From: Photobacterium proteolyticum
GTDB lineage: Bacteria; Pseudomonadota; Gammaproteobacteria; Enterobacterales; Vibrionaceae
Length of the DNA: 64,000 nucleotides
Reading direction: 5' to 3'
Assembly (NCBI RefSeq): GCF_001939735.1
Contig: NZ_MJIL01000043.1
Location: forward strand, 1-64,000
The position numbers were made by a program, and so were the translations under genes. How positions within the stretch are numbered: the stretch's first letter is position 1; each line of letters opens with the position of its first letter. The notes beneath the pieces are model-generated. The model made no database searches and was not told the origin of the DNA. It saw nothing but the letters and a program-made list of their open reading frames with translations. This document shows positions 31,810-45,677 of the stretch, piece after piece.

Positions 31810-33645
31810 TTATTCAACCGTCACGGCCTTCGCCAGGTTACGCGGCTGATCCACATCGGTTCCCTTGATCAGCGCGACATGGTACGACAGCAGCTGCATC
31901 GGTACTGTGTAGAAAATAGGGGCAATCACTTCATCGACACGAGGCATGGTAATGATCTTCATCCCGTCAACCTCTTCGAAGCCTGCCTCGCTGTCGGCGA
32001 AGACATACAGTAAGCCGCCGCGGGCACGTACTTCCTCGATATTCGACTTCAGTTTCTCAAGCAAGTCATTGGTTGGTGCCACGACAATAACCGGCATATC
32101 AGCATCAATCAGTGCCAACGGACCGTGTTTTAGCTCACCTGCCGCATAGGCCTCTGCGTGAATGTAAGAGATCTCCTTCAGCTTCAGTGACGCTTCAATG
32201 GCAATCGGGTAAAACTCACCGCGACCAAGGAACAGGGCATGGTGCTTGTCGGCAAAATCTTCGGCTAGCTGCTCGATTGGCTTGTCGAATGCCAGAGCTT
32301 TCTCAACCTGGGTCGGTAGCGAATGCAGAGAATCGACAATCGCTTTCTCTTTGGCCGTATCAATCAGGCCTTTCTCTTTACCCAGAGCGGTCACAAACAT
32401 CAGCAGCGTCACCAGCTGGGTCGTAAATGCCTTGGTGGATGCCACACCGATTTCTGTACCGGCACGGGTCATGAAGGCCAAATCGGATTCACGAACCAAT
32501 GATGAGCCAGCAACGTTACAGATGGTCATTGCAGCCATGTAGCCTTTCTCTTTGGCCAGACGAAGGGCGGCAAGGGTATCGGCAGTCTCGCCCGACTGGG
32601 ACAGGGTGATCAGCAGGCTATTTGGACGGGTCACAAACTTGCGGTAGCGGAACTCCGAGGCGATCTCGACATCACAGCTCACACCGGCCATCGCCTCGAA
32701 CCAGTAGCGGGCAACCATACCGGCATTGTAGGAAGTACCACAGGCGACAATCTGTACATGCTCGACATTTTCCAGAATATCGGTCGCACCGTTGCCGATA
32801 CTTTCAACAATCACGGAATCGCTGCCGATACGGCCTTCCATGGTGTTGATCAGTGCACTTGGCTGCTCGTAGATTTCTTTCTGCATGTAGTGACGGTACT
32901 GACCCTTGTCAGCGGCATCCTGCTGAAGATTAGATTCGTGTACCTCGCGAGTAGCCGGCTGACCGTCAACATCAAAGATATTTACTTCGCGGCGGGTGAT
33001 TTCAGCCACGTCGCCTTCTTCAAGGAACATAAAGCGACGAGTTACATTCAGCAGCGCCAACTGATCCGAGGCCAGGAAGTTCTCGCCGACACCCAAGCCA
33101 ATCACCAGCGGGCTACCCGAACGCGCAACTACAACACGCTCTGGGTCGCGGCGATCCATCACAACCGTCCCGTAGGCACCTTCAAGCTGAGCAGCTGTTT
33201 TTTGTACCGCCTCAAGCAAAGTAGCTGCAGTGCGCAACTCCCACTCAACCAAGTGAGCAATCACTTCGGTGTCAGTCTGCGAGACAAATGCGTAGCCGCG
33301 CTCTGTCAACAACTCGCGCAGTTCTTCATGATTTTCAATGATCCCGTTATGGACCAGCGCAATGTTGTCACCAGACATATGCGGATGGGCATTGGCTTCA
33401 GACGGCTCGCCATGCGTCGCCCAGCGCGTATGGGCAATACCGGTTCCACCGACAAGCGGTGACTGCTCGACAGCATCGGCCAGCTCCTGCACTTTACCCA
33501 GGCGGCGAACGCGAGTCAGGTTACTCTCGCTATCAACCACCGCCACACCGGCAGAGTCATAGCCGCGATATTCCAGACGACGCAGGCCTTCGACAAGAAT
33601 TTCAGCCACATCACGTTGTGCTACTGCACCAACAATCCCACACAT
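31810..33645 (-). CDS. glmS: Glutamine-fructose-6-phosphate aminotransferase (isomerizing)
   Basis: Makes glucosamine-6-phosphate from fructose-6-phosphate and glutamine, the entry to UDP-GlcNAc. The 611-residue protein has the N-terminal glutaminase domain with nucleophile C2 ([10 protein letters not shown]), HTRWATHG and two SIS sugar-isomerase domains (about 285-425 and 455-600), ending in the conserved AKAVTVE. It lies 20 bp after a DeoR-type regulator and is likely co-transcribed with it rather than with glmU. No glmS ribozyme is expected or seen. Confidence 0.98.
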   Translation of the reverse strand: MCGIVGAVAQRDVAEILVEGLRRLEYRGYDSAGVAVVDSESNLTRVRRLGKVQELADAVEQSPLVGGTGIAHTRWATHGEPSEANAHPHMSGDNIALVHNGIIENHEELRELLTERGYAFVSQTDTEVIAHLVEWELRTAATLLEAVQKTAAQLEGAYGTVVMDRRDPERVVVARSGSPLVIGLGVGENFLASDQLALLNVTRRFMFLEEGDVAEITRREVNIFDVDGQPATREVHESNLQQDAADKGQYRHYMQKEIYEQPSALINTMEGRIGSDSVIVESIGNGATDILENVEHVQIVACGTSYNAGMVARYWFEAMAGVSCDVEIASEFRYRKFVTRPNSLLITLSQSGETADTLAALRLAKEKGYMAAMTICNVAGSSLVRESDLAFMTRAGTEIGVASTKAFTTQLVTLLMFVTALGKEKGLIDTAKEKAIVDSLHSLPTQVEKALAFDKPIEQLAEDFADKHHALFLGRGEFYPIAIEASLKLKEISYIHAEAYAAGELKHGPLALIDADMPVIVVAPTNDLLEKLKSNIEEVRARGGLLYVFADSEAGFEEVDGMKIITMPRVDEVIAPIFYTVPMQLLSYHVALIKGTDVDQPRNLAKAVTVE

Positions 33646-33665
33646 AATCGTTTCTCTCTAAAAGT

Positions 33666-34433
33666 TTATTCCGATGCCGTACAGATCACCTGTACACCAT
33701 GCTGTTCAATCTGTTGTTTCGCTTCGTCACTCAAGCCGTCGTCGGTGATCAAGGTACTGATATTCGACCAGGGAAGCTCAAGGTTGGGGATCTTGCGTCC
33801 AACCTTGCTGGATTCGACCATCACCACGACCTCGCGTGACACCTCGGCCATCACTCGGCTCAGTCCGATCAGTTCATTAAACGTCGTTGTACCACGTGCA
33901 ATATCAATACCGTCAGCACCGATAAACAGCTGATCAAAGTCGTAGGAGCGCAACACTGACTCCGCGACCTGGCCCTGAAACGCTTCCGAATGCGGATCCC
34001 AGGTACCGCCGGTCATCAACAAAGTCGGCTCGTCCTCCAACTCATTCAAGGCATTGGCGACGCTCAGCGAGTTAGTCATCACTATCAGCCCCTGCTTGCC
34101 ACCCAGCAAACCAATCAGGCCTGCCGTGGTACTGCCGCTGTCGATGATGACCCGGTTATGATCACGGATCCTCTCAGCCGCCGCTTTGGCAATTGCTAAC
34201 TTACGAACCGAAACATTTTCTTCTACCTCACTGACCATTTCGGTCGGCATCGCAATCGCGCCGCCATAACGGCGTAGCAATAAGCCGTTCTTTTCCAGGG
34301 CGGCAAGGTCTTTTCGAATGGTGACTTCCGAGGTGGAAAAAAACTTCGCCAGCTTATCAACGCTGACTTCACCCGCTTCATTGACCATGGAGACAATGGC
34401 ATGACGGCGCTGCTGGGTATTTCGCTTCGACAT
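33666..34433 (-). CDS. DeoR/GlpR-family transcriptional regulator upstream of glmS
   Basis: A 255-residue regulator with an N-terminal DeoR winged helix (RRHAIVSMVNEAGEVSVDKLA then FFSTSEVTIRKDLAALEKNG) and a C-terminal sugar-phosphate-sensing DeoRC domain with the IDSGSTTAGL phosphate-binding loop. Its position as first gene of a glmS transcript suggests that it responds to an amino-sugar phosphate and controls glmS; that is inference. A terminator separates it from glmU on its downstream flank only in the sense that glmU has its own stop signal. Confidence 0.9.
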   Translation of the reverse strand: MSKRNTQQRRHAIVSMVNEAGEVSVDKLAKFFSTSEVTIRKDLAALEKNGLLLRRYGGAIAMPTEMVSEVEENVSVRKLAIAKAAAERIRDHNRVIIDSGSTTAGLIGLLGGKQGLIVMTNSLSVANALNELEDEPTLLMTGGTWDPHSEAFQGQVAESVLRSYDFDQLFIGADGIDIARGTTTFNELIGLSRVMAEVSREVVVMVESSKVGRKIPNLELPWSNISTLITDDGLSDEAKQQIEQHGVQVICTASE

Positions 34434-34572
34434 AAATTACGAACTGATAGTTTAAAGTTTCGATTTGAAAGAAATGGTAGCAGATCAAAACTTTCTTGAT
34501 CAAGATTGTGCAATTAATTTTTTATTAAAAAGAAGATGAGGTGGAAGAGAAGCAACGTAGTCACTCGGATAC

Positions 34573-34602
34573 AAAAAAGGCAAGGAGAGCCCTTGCCTTT
34601 TA
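34573..34602 (-). terminator. Terminator of glmU
   Basis: Perfect 11-bp stem AAAAGGCAAGG/CCTTGCCTTTT with an AGAGC loop. Exit on the minus strand runs into T's. It separates glmU from deoR-glmS. Confidence 0.88.
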
Positions 34603-34619
34603 TTACCCAATAACGGCCG

Positions 34620-35981
34620 TTACTTTTGTTTCACCGGACGTTTCCAGCCTTTGATAGTACGGGCAGGGGCGCGAGTAATGACTAACTCACCCTCACCGAT
34701 ATCACGGTTGATTGTCGCGCCGGCACCAATGGTAGCTCCCTTGGCTACTTTTACCGGGGCGATCAGCTGGGTATCAGAACCAATAAAGACATCATCTTCT
34801 ATTTCGGTCTTGAACTTGTTGGCACCGTCGTAGTTACAGGTAATCGTACCGGCACCGATATTTACCCGATCGCCAATCTCGGCATCACCCAGATAGGTCA
34901 GGTGGTTGGCTTTGGAGCCCTGCCCCAATCGCGCTTTCTTCATTTCGACAAAGTTACCGACGTGCGAGTCACCCACCAGTTCGGCTCCCGGGCGCAAGCG
35001 AGTAAACGGCCCTACCGTACAATCTTCACCGACTGTCGCACCTTCAATCACGCTATACGGCCGTACAATTGTGTTGTCATCAATCTCACAGTCTTTCAGC
35101 ACACAGCCGGTGCCGATCACCACGTTATCCCCCAGGGACACAGAGCCCTCGATAATAACATTGACATCAATTTCAACGTCGGTGCCGCACTGCAGCTCAC
35201 CGCGTAAGTCAAAACGAGCCGGATCGCGCAGCATTACACCTTGTTCAAGCAGGCGCTCTGCCTGCATTGCCTGGTAGGCCCGCTCCAGTCTTGCCAGCTG
35301 AATGCGGTTGTTCACCCCTTCAACCTCAATCGCCTTTTCCGGGTGAACGGCTTCAACAGCGCGGCCTTCATTGTGGGCCGTCGCAATAATGTCGGTCAGG
35401 TAGTACTCACCCTGGGCGTTATCGTTTTTAAGCGCTGCCAGCCAGCGCTTGAGATCGCCACCGTTGGCAACCATTACCCCGGTATTAATCTCCTTGATCA
35501 GCTTCTGCTCTTCAGAAGCATCTTTCTGCTCAACAATGGCAACAACAGGACCGTTACGACGAACAATACGGCCATAACCTGTTGGGTCATCCAGTACCAC
35601 GGTCAGCAGGGCAATACCGCCCTCAGGCTGGGCATCAAGAAGGTTTTCCAGGGTCTGGGCACTGATCAGCGGCACGTCCCCGTACAAGATCAGCACTTTC
35701 TCGTCATCGGCCAGATCCGGGCAGGCCTGGTTAACCGCGTGGCCTGTGCCCAACTGCTCAGCCTGCAATACCCAGTTCACCGACTCTTCAGCCAGGGCTG
35801 CCTGCATTTGATCACCGCCGTGACCATAAACCAGGTGAATATTCTCCGCCCCCAGCCCGCCACAGGTATCGATAACATGCTTGGCCATCGGCTTGCCTGC
35901 CAGTTTATGCAGCACCTTAGGTAAATTCGAGTACATGCGGGTTCCTTTACCCGCCGCCAGGATCACAGCACTGAAGCTCAT
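34620..35981 (-). CDS. glmU: Bifunctional UDP-GlcNAc pyrophosphorylase / GlcN-1-P acetyltransferase
   Basis: Carries out the last two steps of UDP-GlcNAc synthesis. The 453-residue protein has the N-terminal nucleotidyltransferase loop [18 protein letters not shown] (about 8-25) and a C-terminal left-handed beta-helix with hexapeptide repeats and the acetyl-CoA region ([36 protein letters not shown] in part). The start at 35981 matches family N-termini; an in-frame Met ten codons upstream is unlikely. It lies downstream of atpC past a terminator, so it has its own promoter. Confidence 0.97.
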   Translation of the reverse strand: MSFSAVILAAGKGTRMYSNLPKVLHKLAGKPMAKHVIDTCGGLGAENIHLVYGHGGDQMQAALAEESVNWVLQAEQLGTGHAVNQACPDLADDEKVLILYGDVPLISAQTLENLLDAQPEGGIALLTVVLDDPTGYGRIVRRNGPVVAIVEQKDASEEQKLIKEINTGVMVANGGDLKRWLAALKNDNAQGEYYLTDIIATAHNEGRAVEAVHPEKAIEVEGVNNRIQLARLERAYQAMQAERLLEQGVMLRDPARFDLRGELQCGTDVEIDVNVIIEGSVSLGDNVVIGTGCVLKDCEIDDNTIVRPYSVIEGATVGEDCTVGPFTRLRPGAELVGDSHVGNFVEMKKARLGQGSKANHLTYLGDAEIGDRVNIGAGTITCNYDGANKFKTEIEDDVFIGSDTQLIAPVKVAKGATIGAGATINRDIGEGELVITRAPARTIKGWKRPVKQK

Positions 35982-36185
35982 GATAAATAATCCTTCTTGA
36001 TGCATATTCAATGTTTAACTTCCCGCATTGTATCGGTTCACCCGGGAAGGTTTAAGGAAAATAGATTTTTTTTTGCGAGTAATAACCGTATATCGCCTGC
36101 AAATGAAACAAAACACACGGCGTACAGCAAACAATGACAAAGCTATCAGGTACTCATAAACGGACAGCCCGCCAGGTAGCAGGCA

Positions 36186-36215
36186 TAAAAAAAGCGACCC
36201 TAGGGTCGCTTTTTG
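36186..36215 (-). terminator. Terminator of the atp operon
   Basis: Stem AAAAGCGACCC/GGGTCGCTTTT with a TA loop and A/T runs on both sides, just downstream of atpC on the minus strand. Confidence 0.9.
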
Positions 36216-36229
36216 CGTCATGCGCCTGA

Positions 36230-36652
36230 TTAACGCGCTTTTCGCGTCAGCTCGATAACTCGTAGCTGAGCGATTGCTTTAGCCAGGTCACTGGCCGCTT
36301 GAGCAAAGTCGATATCGCCGTGCTGATTGTGGATATGCTCCTCAGCCTGACGTTTCGCTTCTTCCGCCTTCGCAGCATCCAAATCTTCACCACGGATTGC
36401 AGTGTCAGCCAGCACCGTAACGGAGCTCGGCTGGACTTCCAGCATACCACCGGAAAGGTAGATGATCTCTTCCTCGCCGTGCTGTTTAGTGATTCGAACC
36501 ATGCCCGGCGTGATAGCGGTCAGCAGCGGTGTGTGTCCTGCGTGAATACCCAGTTCACCTTCGCTACCGGTCACCTGAACGTTTTCAGCACGACCAGAGA
36601 ACAGTTTTTTCTCTGCGCTGACTACGTCTAGATGGAAGGTTATCGCTGCCAT
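36230..36652 (-). CDS. atpC: F1F0 ATP synthase epsilon subunit
   Basis: A 140-residue epsilon subunit: N-terminal beta-sandwich (residues 1-85, with [19 protein letters not shown]) and a two-helix C-terminal domain rich in Ala, Glu and Lys. It inhibits and couples F1 to the c-ring. Last gene of the atp operon, 17 bp after atpD. Confidence 0.97.
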   Translation of the reverse strand: MAAITFHLDVVSAEKKLFSGRAENVQVTGSEGELGIHAGHTPLLTAITPGMVRITKQHGEEEIIYLSGGMLEVQPSSVTVLADTAIRGEDLDAAKAEEAKRQAEEHIHNQHGDIDFAQAASDLAKAIAQLRVIELTRKAR

Positions 36653-36669
36653 GTCGCCTCCTACTCAGC

Positions 36670-38975
<2,306 letters not shown>

Positions 38976-39019
38976 CGTTACTCTCCGTTAGTAGGTGATC
39001 GCAAGCGATCACCAACCAA

Positions 39020-40561
39020 TTACCAAGTCTGGGTCGCTTTGAAATCTTCAACCAGTTTTACAAACTGCTCTTCGATTTCGCCGTTCCAAGCACCCGTTTC
39101 ATCTACCTGAGATACAAGCTCTACATAGTGAGCTTTGGCATATGAAAGCAACGCAGCTTCGAAGTCAGCAAGCTTTGTCAGCTCAACATCGTTCAGATAG
39201 CCTTTTTCCGCAGCAAAGATAACAAGCGCTTGCTCGAAAACAGACATTGGCGCGTACTGCTTCTGCTTCATCAGCTCTGTTACTTTCTGACCGTGGTCAA
39301 GCTGCTTCTTGGTTGCTTCATCAAGATCAGACGAGAACTGGGCAAACGCCGCTAGTTCACGATACTGTGCCAGTGCAGTACGGATACCGCCAGATAGCTT
39401 CTTGATGATCTTGGTCTGAGCAGAACCACCTACACGCGATACAGAGATACCTGGATCAACCGCTGGACGAATACCGGCGTTGAACAGCTCTGTCTGTAGG
39501 AAGATCTGACCATCAGTGATCGAGATAACGTTGGTCGGTACGAATGCTGATACGTCACCTGCCTGCGTTTCGATAATCGGCAGCGCAGTTAGGGAACCCG
39601 TTTGACCTTTCACTTCACCGTTAGTGAATTTTTCTACGTAGTTTTCGTTTACACGAGCAGCACGCTCCAGCAGACGAGAGTGTAAGTAGAAAACGTCACC
39701 AGGGAATGCTTCACGACCTGGTGGACGACGAAGAAGAAGTGAAATCTGACGGTACGCAACAGCCTGCTTAGACAGGTCATCATATACGATCAGGGCATCT
39801 TCACCGCGGTCACGGAAGTATTCACCCATTGCACAACCTGCGTATGGCGCAAGGTACTGCAATGCAGCGGCTTCAGACGCCGATGCTACAACCACAATTG
39901 TGTTTGCCAGTGCACCGTGCTCTTCCAGTTTGCGCACTACGTTAGCGATAGTTGACGCTTTCTGGCCGATAGCAACATAAACAGAGTAAATACCAGAGTT
40001 TTTCTGGTTGATGATCGCATCGATCGCCATCGCTGTTTTACCAGTCTGACGGTCACCGATGACTAGCTCACGCTGGCCACGGCCGATTGGGATCATTGAG
40101 TCAACCGCTTTATAACCAGTCTGAACTGGCTGGTCGACTGATTTACGGTCGATAACACCTGGTGCAATTACTTCAACCGGAGAGAATGTCTCGGTTTCAA
40201 TTGGACCTTTACCATCGATAGGCTCACCCAGCGTGTTGACAACACGGCCAAGTAGCGCCGGGCCTACTGGTACTTCAAGAATACGACCAGTACCCGTTAC
40301 TTTCATGCCTTCCTGTAGGTCGGCATATGGGCCCATTACAACCGCACCAACCGAGTCACGCTCAAGGTTAAGTGCCAGTGCAAAACGGCCACCAGGTAAT
40401 TCAATCATTTCACCTTGCATTACGTCAGCAAGGCCATGGATACGAATAATACCGTCACTTACGGAAATGATAGTACCTTCGTTACGCGCTTCACTTACAA
40501 CGTTGAATTTTTCAATACGCTGCTTGATCAGTGCGCTAATTTCCGTGGAATTAAGTTGCAT
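39020..40561 (-). CDS. atpA: F1F0 ATP synthase alpha subunit
   Basis: Non-catalytic nucleotide-binding subunit of 513 residues. P-loop GDRQTGKT (about 169-176), the arginine-finger region [13 protein letters not shown] and the [10 protein letters not shown]-terminus are conserved. The start at 40561 is the family Met; a Met five codons upstream adds residues not found in homologues. Confidence 0.98.
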   Translation of the reverse strand: MQLNSTEISALIKQRIEKFNVVSEARNEGTIISVSDGIIRIHGLADVMQGEMIELPGGRFALALNLERDSVGAVVMGPYADLQEGMKVTGTGRILEVPVGPALLGRVVNTLGEPIDGKGPIETETFSPVEVIAPGVIDRKSVDQPVQTGYKAVDSMIPIGRGQRELVIGDRQTGKTAMAIDAIINQKNSGIYSVYVAIGQKASTIANVVRKLEEHGALANTIVVVASASEAAALQYLAPYAGCAMGEYFRDRGEDALIVYDDLSKQAVAYRQISLLLRRPPGREAFPGDVFYLHSRLLERAARVNENYVEKFTNGEVKGQTGSLTALPIIETQAGDVSAFVPTNVISITDGQIFLQTELFNAGIRPAVDPGISVSRVGGSAQTKIIKKLSGGIRTALAQYRELAAFAQFSSDLDEATKKQLDHGQKVTELMKQKQYAPMSVFEQALVIFAAEKGYLNDVELTKLADFEAALLSYAKAHYVELVSQVDETGAWNGEIEEQFVKLVEDFKATQTW

Positions 40562-40577
40562 GCTCCAATTCCCCAAA

Positions 40578-41111
40578 TCAAGACTGCAAAGTATCGCTCA
40601 GGCGGTTTAGTTTTCCGCGTACTGAGTTATCGATGACTAAGTCTCCAGCTCTAATCACAACCCCGGCAATCAGGGTCTCGTCTACACTGCAATTCAGCTT
40701 AACCTTACGTTCCAGACGCTCTTCCAGTTTCGCGCTGATCGCGGCAAGTTGGCTATCGTCGAGGGTAACCGCCGAGGTTACTTCCGCATCGATAGTCTTT
40801 TCATGTTCATTTTTCAGGAACAGGAACTCGTCGCAGACATCAGGTAGCGCTTTCAGGCGTCCGTTCTCGGCCATCACTTTAATCAAGTTCTGACCGAATT
40901 CGTTGAGTTGCTCGCCGCAAACCGAAATAAAGATTTCAGTCAGCTTCTCGGCAGCATAACCACTGTCCAGGACATCCTGAATAGTGTCATTCGTTGCCAC
41001 CTCAGCAGTAAAGGTGAGCATTTCAGCCCATTGGGCCAGCTCACCTTTCTCAACCGCAAAATCAAAGGCTGCTTTAGCGTAGGGGCGTGCGATAGTAGTC
41101 ATATCAGACAT
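40578..41111 (-). CDS. atpH: F1F0 ATP synthase delta subunit
   Basis: Peripheral-stalk delta subunit of 177 residues, joining the b dimer to F1. N-terminal six-helix bundle ([12 protein letters not shown]) and the C-terminal [22 protein letters not shown] block (in parts) are typical. Two possible starts, Met1 and Met4, differ by three residues. Confidence 0.97.
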   Translation of the reverse strand: MSDMTTIARPYAKAAFDFAVEKGELAQWAEMLTFTAEVATNDTIQDVLDSGYAAEKLTEIFISVCGEQLNEFGQNLIKVMAENGRLKALPDVCDEFLFLKNEHEKTIDAEVTSAVTLDDSQLAAISAKLEERLERKVKLNCSVDETLIAGVVIRAGDLVIDNSVRGKLNRLSDTLQS

Positions 41112-41127
41112 GTGCTTGCCCCTTTAA

Positions 41128-41598
41128 TTACAGTTCTGCAGTGACTTTGTTAAGAAGATCAGCATGGGCATCCTTATCGATAGAACGCTCAATGATTTTC
41201 TCAGCACCAATCACAGCTAGAGTTGCAACTTGTTTGCGCAGATCATCGCGCGCGCGGTTACGTTCTGCTTCAATCTCAGCAAGACCTTGAGCCAGAATTT
41301 TGTCACGCTCAGCAAGGGCTTCAGCCTTCGCTTCGTCGATGATTTGAGCTTTGCGTTTATTCGCTTGCTCAACAAGTTCAGTTGCAGTGTGTTTTGCTTC
41401 CTTTAATTGCTCAGAAGCATTTGCCTGCGCTAGGTTCAGGTCTTTGGCAGCACGATCAGCGGCTGCCAAACCGTCAGCAATTTTCTTCTGACGATCTTCA
41501 ATCGCTTCCATAATTGGTGGCCATACATATTTCATGCAGAAAACCACGAATAGGAAGAAGGCGATTGCCTGACCCAGCAAAGTTGCATTCATATTCAC
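41128..41598 (-). CDS. atpF: F1F0 ATP synthase b subunit
   Basis: A 156-residue b subunit with one N-terminal membrane helix ([20 protein letters not shown] in part; residues 3-25), the KYVWPPI hinge and a long charged coiled-coil that dimerises as the outer stalk. Confidence 0.97.
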   Translation of the reverse strand: MNMNATLLGQAIAFFLFVVFCMKYVWPPIMEAIEDRQKKIADGLAAADRAAKDLNLAQANASEQLKEAKHTATELVEQANKRKAQIIDEAKAEALAERDKILAQGLAEIEAERNRARDDLRKQVATLAVIGAEKIIERSIDKDAHADLLNKVTAEL

Positions 41599-41647
41599 AA
41601 CGCATCTCCTTAAAAAGGGTTGCTATGGGTCCGTTCGTTTTTATTTA

Positions 41648-41950
<303 letters not shown>

Positions 41951-41971
41951 TTAAAAATTTACAAATAATCG

Positions 41972-42760
<789 letters not shown>

Positions 42761-42765
42761 TCATC

Positions 42766-43155
42766 CTATTTGTTGTTGTTAATGAATAAAACCGGCCCAA
42801 AGATATTAATCCCGAGAGCCAGCAAATAGGTCAGTTTGAGGGGAACAAGTTCCACCTCGACATACAGGTAAACAATGGCAAATAGGATGACCGTGATGAG
42901 GATTTTCAGCACTTCTCCACCGTAAAATGACGCCATGATCAGCCGGGCCCGGCGGGCTCCACTGAACAGAAAGGCGCATTTAGCAAAGACAGCATTGGCA
43001 ATTACAAAAATGCCGCCACCTATTAATGCGGAGATTCCCCAGTCAACACTGACAGCAAACACTGCCAGTAATGCCGTTGTCAAAACGACGCCAGATTGTA
43101 GCAAGAGCAACCGTTTCGCCAGTTGGCGGCCCGGTCTAACTAGCGCCGATACCAT
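42766..43155 (-). CDS. atpI: ATP synthase assembly protein AtpI
   Basis: A 129-residue membrane protein with four hydrophobic segments, the first gene of the atp operon. AtpI is known to help c-ring assembly in some bacteria. The ATG at 43155 is chosen because it has GAGGAAC upstream and matches vibrio AtpI N-termini (MVSALVRPGRQLAKRLL). A longer frame to 43227 would run through the promoter. Confidence 0.93.
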   Translation of the reverse strand: MVSALVRPGRQLAKRLLLLQSGVVLTTALLAVFAVSVDWGISALIGGGIFVIANAVFAKCAFLFSGARRARLIMASFYGGEVLKILITVILFAIVYLYVEVELVPLKLTYLLALGINIFGPVLFINNNK

Positions 43156-43213
43156 GTATTCGTTCCTCGAGTCCATTCCACTACACAAACGTCGTGCTGG
43201 GAAAACTGCGAAA

Positions 43214-43246
43214 ATTATACGGCTCATTAGATTGAATGCAATCTAA
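43214..43246 (-). promoter_or_regulatory. atp operon promoter with overlapping inverted repeat
   Basis: On the minus strand TTGCAT (43236-43241) and TATAAT (43214-43219) are separated by 16 bp, about 60 bp upstream of atpI. The perfect inverted repeat TTAGATT-gaatgc-AATCTAA (43227-43246) covers the -35 element and could be an operator. The binding protein is unknown. Confidence 0.75.
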
Positions 43247-43333
43247 TCGCAGCAAAAAAAAGTGTTAGATTTTACAACACAATAACCTGATCACGTCATT
43301 GTAAATTTTGCAACAAAATATCCACGTTTTATG

Positions 43334-44227
43334 TCACATTTCGTGACCAAACATTGCAATAAATTGCTTCAATTTGTGGGCTTCGTCAAAGCTGAAAACG
43401 ATTTTTCCTTTACCGTTTTTCTGCTGATTAATCGCCACCTGGGTGCCAAAGTGTTCACTTAGGTGATTTTCTGCCGCTTCGAGCTGGGCATTCACGGCTT
43501 TCACTTTTGGCTCGGCTACAGGCTGTAAAAGTTTCTTCACCAGCTTCTCGGTATCACGAACCGTTAACAGCTTGGCAACAACTATTTGTGCCGCTTCCAG
43601 CTGCTGCTCGGACTCAAGCGCGAGCAGGGCACGGGCATGGCCCATTTCGAGTTGTCTCTGCTCGACCATGCGCTTAACCGGCTCCGACAGCTGGTTCAAA
43701 CGCAACAGGTTTGATACGGCTGCCCGCGACTTACCCACGGCTTCGGCGACCTGCTGGTGGGTCAGCGAAAATTCATTCTGCAGCCGTTCCAATGCCTGCG
43801 CCTCTTCCATCGCATTGAGATCTTCCCGCTGGATATTCTCTATTAGTGCAATGGCGACCGTCGCCCGATCATTAACATCCTTAATAATACAAGGGACTTT
43901 CTGAAGCCCAGCTTGACGGGCCGCGCGCCAGCGTCGCTCGCCGGCAATAATCTCATACTGTTGCGATGCGATCTCACGCACCACAATCGGCTGAATCACC
44001 CCCTGGGCCCGAATCGAGTCTGACAGTTCAGCCAGCGCCTCATCCGACATATCTTTACGAGGCTGAAACTTACCGGCCTGCAGCGCCTGCACAGGAAGAT
44101 CTTTCAGCATCCCTTCCTCAGAGAGCGATTGTGCCTGCTCGGCACTTTTTTGTTTCGCCTGGGCGACCGAACTGGTAGCCAGTAGCGCATCAAGGCCTTT
44201 CCCAAGGCCTCGCTTATTCATGTTCAT
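43334..44227 (-). CDS. parB: Chromosome partitioning protein ParB (Spo0J)
   Basis: CTP-dependent clamp that loads at parS and spreads along origin-proximal DNA. The 297-residue protein starts MNMNKRGLGKGLDALLA. It shows the ParB/Srx CTPase motif GERRWRAARQAGL (about 95-107), the ENIQREDLNAMEEA box and the HTH (LTHQQVAEAVGKSRAAVSNL in part), then a C-terminal dimer domain. It follows parA by 9 bp. A matching parS lies at 62319-62334. Confidence 0.98.
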   Translation of the reverse strand: MNMNKRGLGKGLDALLATSSVAQAKQKSAEQAQSLSEEGMLKDLPVQALQAGKFQPRKDMSDEALAELSDSIRAQGVIQPIVVREIASQQYEIIAGERRWRAARQAGLQKVPCIIKDVNDRATVAIALIENIQREDLNAMEEAQALERLQNEFSLTHQQVAEAVGKSRAAVSNLLRLNQLSEPVKRMVEQRQLEMGHARALLALESEQQLEAAQIVVAKLLTVRDTEKLVKKLLQPVAEPKVKAVNAQLEAAENHLSEHFGTQVAINQQKNGKGKIVFSFDEAHKLKQFIAMFGHEM

Positions 44228-44236
44228 TGTTTACCC

Positions 44237-45031
44237 TTATGCATCCACAGCGCCGGCATTGCGCTCGACCTCGTCACGACGAATAATCTCACCGGCCAGA
44301 GCCAGGTATGCCTTGGCGCCGCTGGAATACTTATCGTAGTACATTGCCGGACGCCCGTGACTAGGAGCTTCTGCCAAACGGACATTTCGTGGGATCACGG
44401 TACGGTAGACTTTCTCGCCAAAGTGCTTTTTCAGCTGTTGGGAGACTTCATTTGCCAACCGGTTACGCGGGTCATACATGGTACGAAGCAACCCTTCAAT
44501 CTTCAGGTCGGCATTCACCACGGCGGTCAATTTGCTGATGGTATCCATCAATGCGGTCAGGCCTTCCAGCGCAAAATACTCACACTGCATAGGGACAAGC
44601 ACAGAATCAGCTGCTGTCATAGCGTTGATTGTAAGAAGGTTTAATGCCGGAGGACAATCGATAAAGATGAAATCATAGTTATCACGAACTACCTCCAAAG
44701 CGTTACGCAGGCGAACTTCGCGGGCAAACACTTCCATCAGCTTGATTTCTGCGGCCGTCACATCACCGTTGGCGGCAATCAGGTGATAGCCGCCGGTCGT
44801 ATCGGTGACCGCCACTTCGCTAAACGGGGTTTCTTCGACCAGAAGATCATAGGCTGTTGCATCAACCTGGTATTTATCCACGCCGCTGGCCATGGTGGCA
44901 TTTCCCTGCGGATCCAGATCAATAACTAGAACTTTGCGCTGTGTCGCGGCCAGTGAAGCCGCTAGATTAACGCAAGTGGTGGTTTTACCCACGCCTCCTT
45001 TCTGGTTGGCAACCGCTATGACTCTTCCCAC
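44237..45031 (-). CDS. parA: Chromosome partitioning ATPase ParA (Soj)
   Basis: Walker-type ATPase that positions ParB-parS complexes. The 264-residue protein begins with the deviant Walker A KGGVGKTT (residues 11-18) and has the DLDPQGNAT and FIDCPPALNLLT motifs. The start is a GTG at 45031, preceded by GATGAGG. The length is that of the chromosomal type without an N-terminal extension. It follows rsmG. Confidence 0.98.
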   Translation of the reverse strand: MGRVIAVANQKGGVGKTTTCVNLAASLAATQRKVLVIDLDPQGNATMASGVDKYQVDATAYDLLVEETPFSEVAVTDTTGGYHLIAANGDVTAAEIKLMEVFAREVRLRNALEVVRDNYDFIFIDCPPALNLLTINAMTAADSVLVPMQCEYFALEGLTALMDTISKLTAVVNADLKIEGLLRTMYDPRNRLANEVSQQLKKHFGEKVYRTVIPRNVRLAEAPSHGRPAMYYDKYSSGAKAYLALAGEIIRRDEVERNAGAVDA

Positions 45032-45047
45032 GAAAAAACCTCATCAA

Positions 45048-45668
45048 TTAATCCTTTGCCGTCAAGATTACTAGATGACGCTCGCCTTCTAGCTCAGGGA
45101 CTTGCAAAGATTTGACCTCAGTCACAGAACACCACTCCGGTAGCTCTACGACCTCTTGTTGATTAAATTGCCCTTTCAGCGCCATAAAGCACCCTTCGCT
45201 GTGCGGCAGGTGGTGGCACCAGGACACCATATCATTCATCGACGCAAATGCACGGCTCAATACTGCATCAAAGCCCGCTTCCGGCTGAAATTCCTCAACC
45301 CGGCTCTGCACCGGCGTCACATTCTCGATGCCCAGCTCATGGATCACCTGGCGAATAAAGCGAATTCGCTTGCCCAGGCTATCGAGCAGGGTAAAGTCCT
45401 TGTCCGGATTCATAATCGCCAGCGGGATCCCCGGCAAGCCCGGTCCCGTACCGACATCGATAAAGCGCTCACCGTCAAGGTGAGTGCTTACCACAATACT
45501 ATCCATAATATGTTTCACCAACATATCCTGGGGATCGCGAACAGAGGTCAGATTATACGCTTTGTTCCACTTGTGCAGCAGGGCAACATAACCGACCAGT
45601 TGCTCCACTTGCTGATCTGTGACCTCAAGGTCAGTTTGCGCGATCAATTGCGCCAAACGTTGTTTCAC
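45048..45668 (-). CDS. rsmG: 16S rRNA m7G527 methyltransferase
   Basis: A 206-residue SAM-dependent methyltransferase (formerly GidB). The SAM loop [15 protein letters not shown] and the [15 protein letters not shown] motif are intact. It follows mnmG by 9 bp, the classic gid arrangement at the origin. Confidence 0.97.
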   Translation of the reverse strand: MKQRLAQLIAQTDLEVTDQQVEQLVGYVALLHKWNKAYNLTSVRDPQDMLVKHIMDSIVVSTHLDGERFIDVGTGPGLPGIPLAIMNPDKDFTLLDSLGKRIRFIRQVIHELGIENVTPVQSRVEEFQPEAGFDAVLSRAFASMNDMVSWCHHLPHSEGCFMALKGQFNQQEVVELPEWCSVTEVKSLQVPELEGERHLVILTAKD

Positions 45669-45677
45669 CGGTGACTC

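Noticed and set aside
32758..33462. Open frame of 234 codons antisense to glmS
   Set aside because: No family resemblance; glmS is intact and conserved.
35241..35924. Open frame of 227 codons antisense to glmU
   Set aside because: Lies wholly within glmU and has no domain of its own.
43227..43246. Inverted repeat read as the parB terminator
   Set aside because: No T-run follows on the minus strand and it overlaps the atp promoter, which is upstream of atpI rather than downstream of parB.
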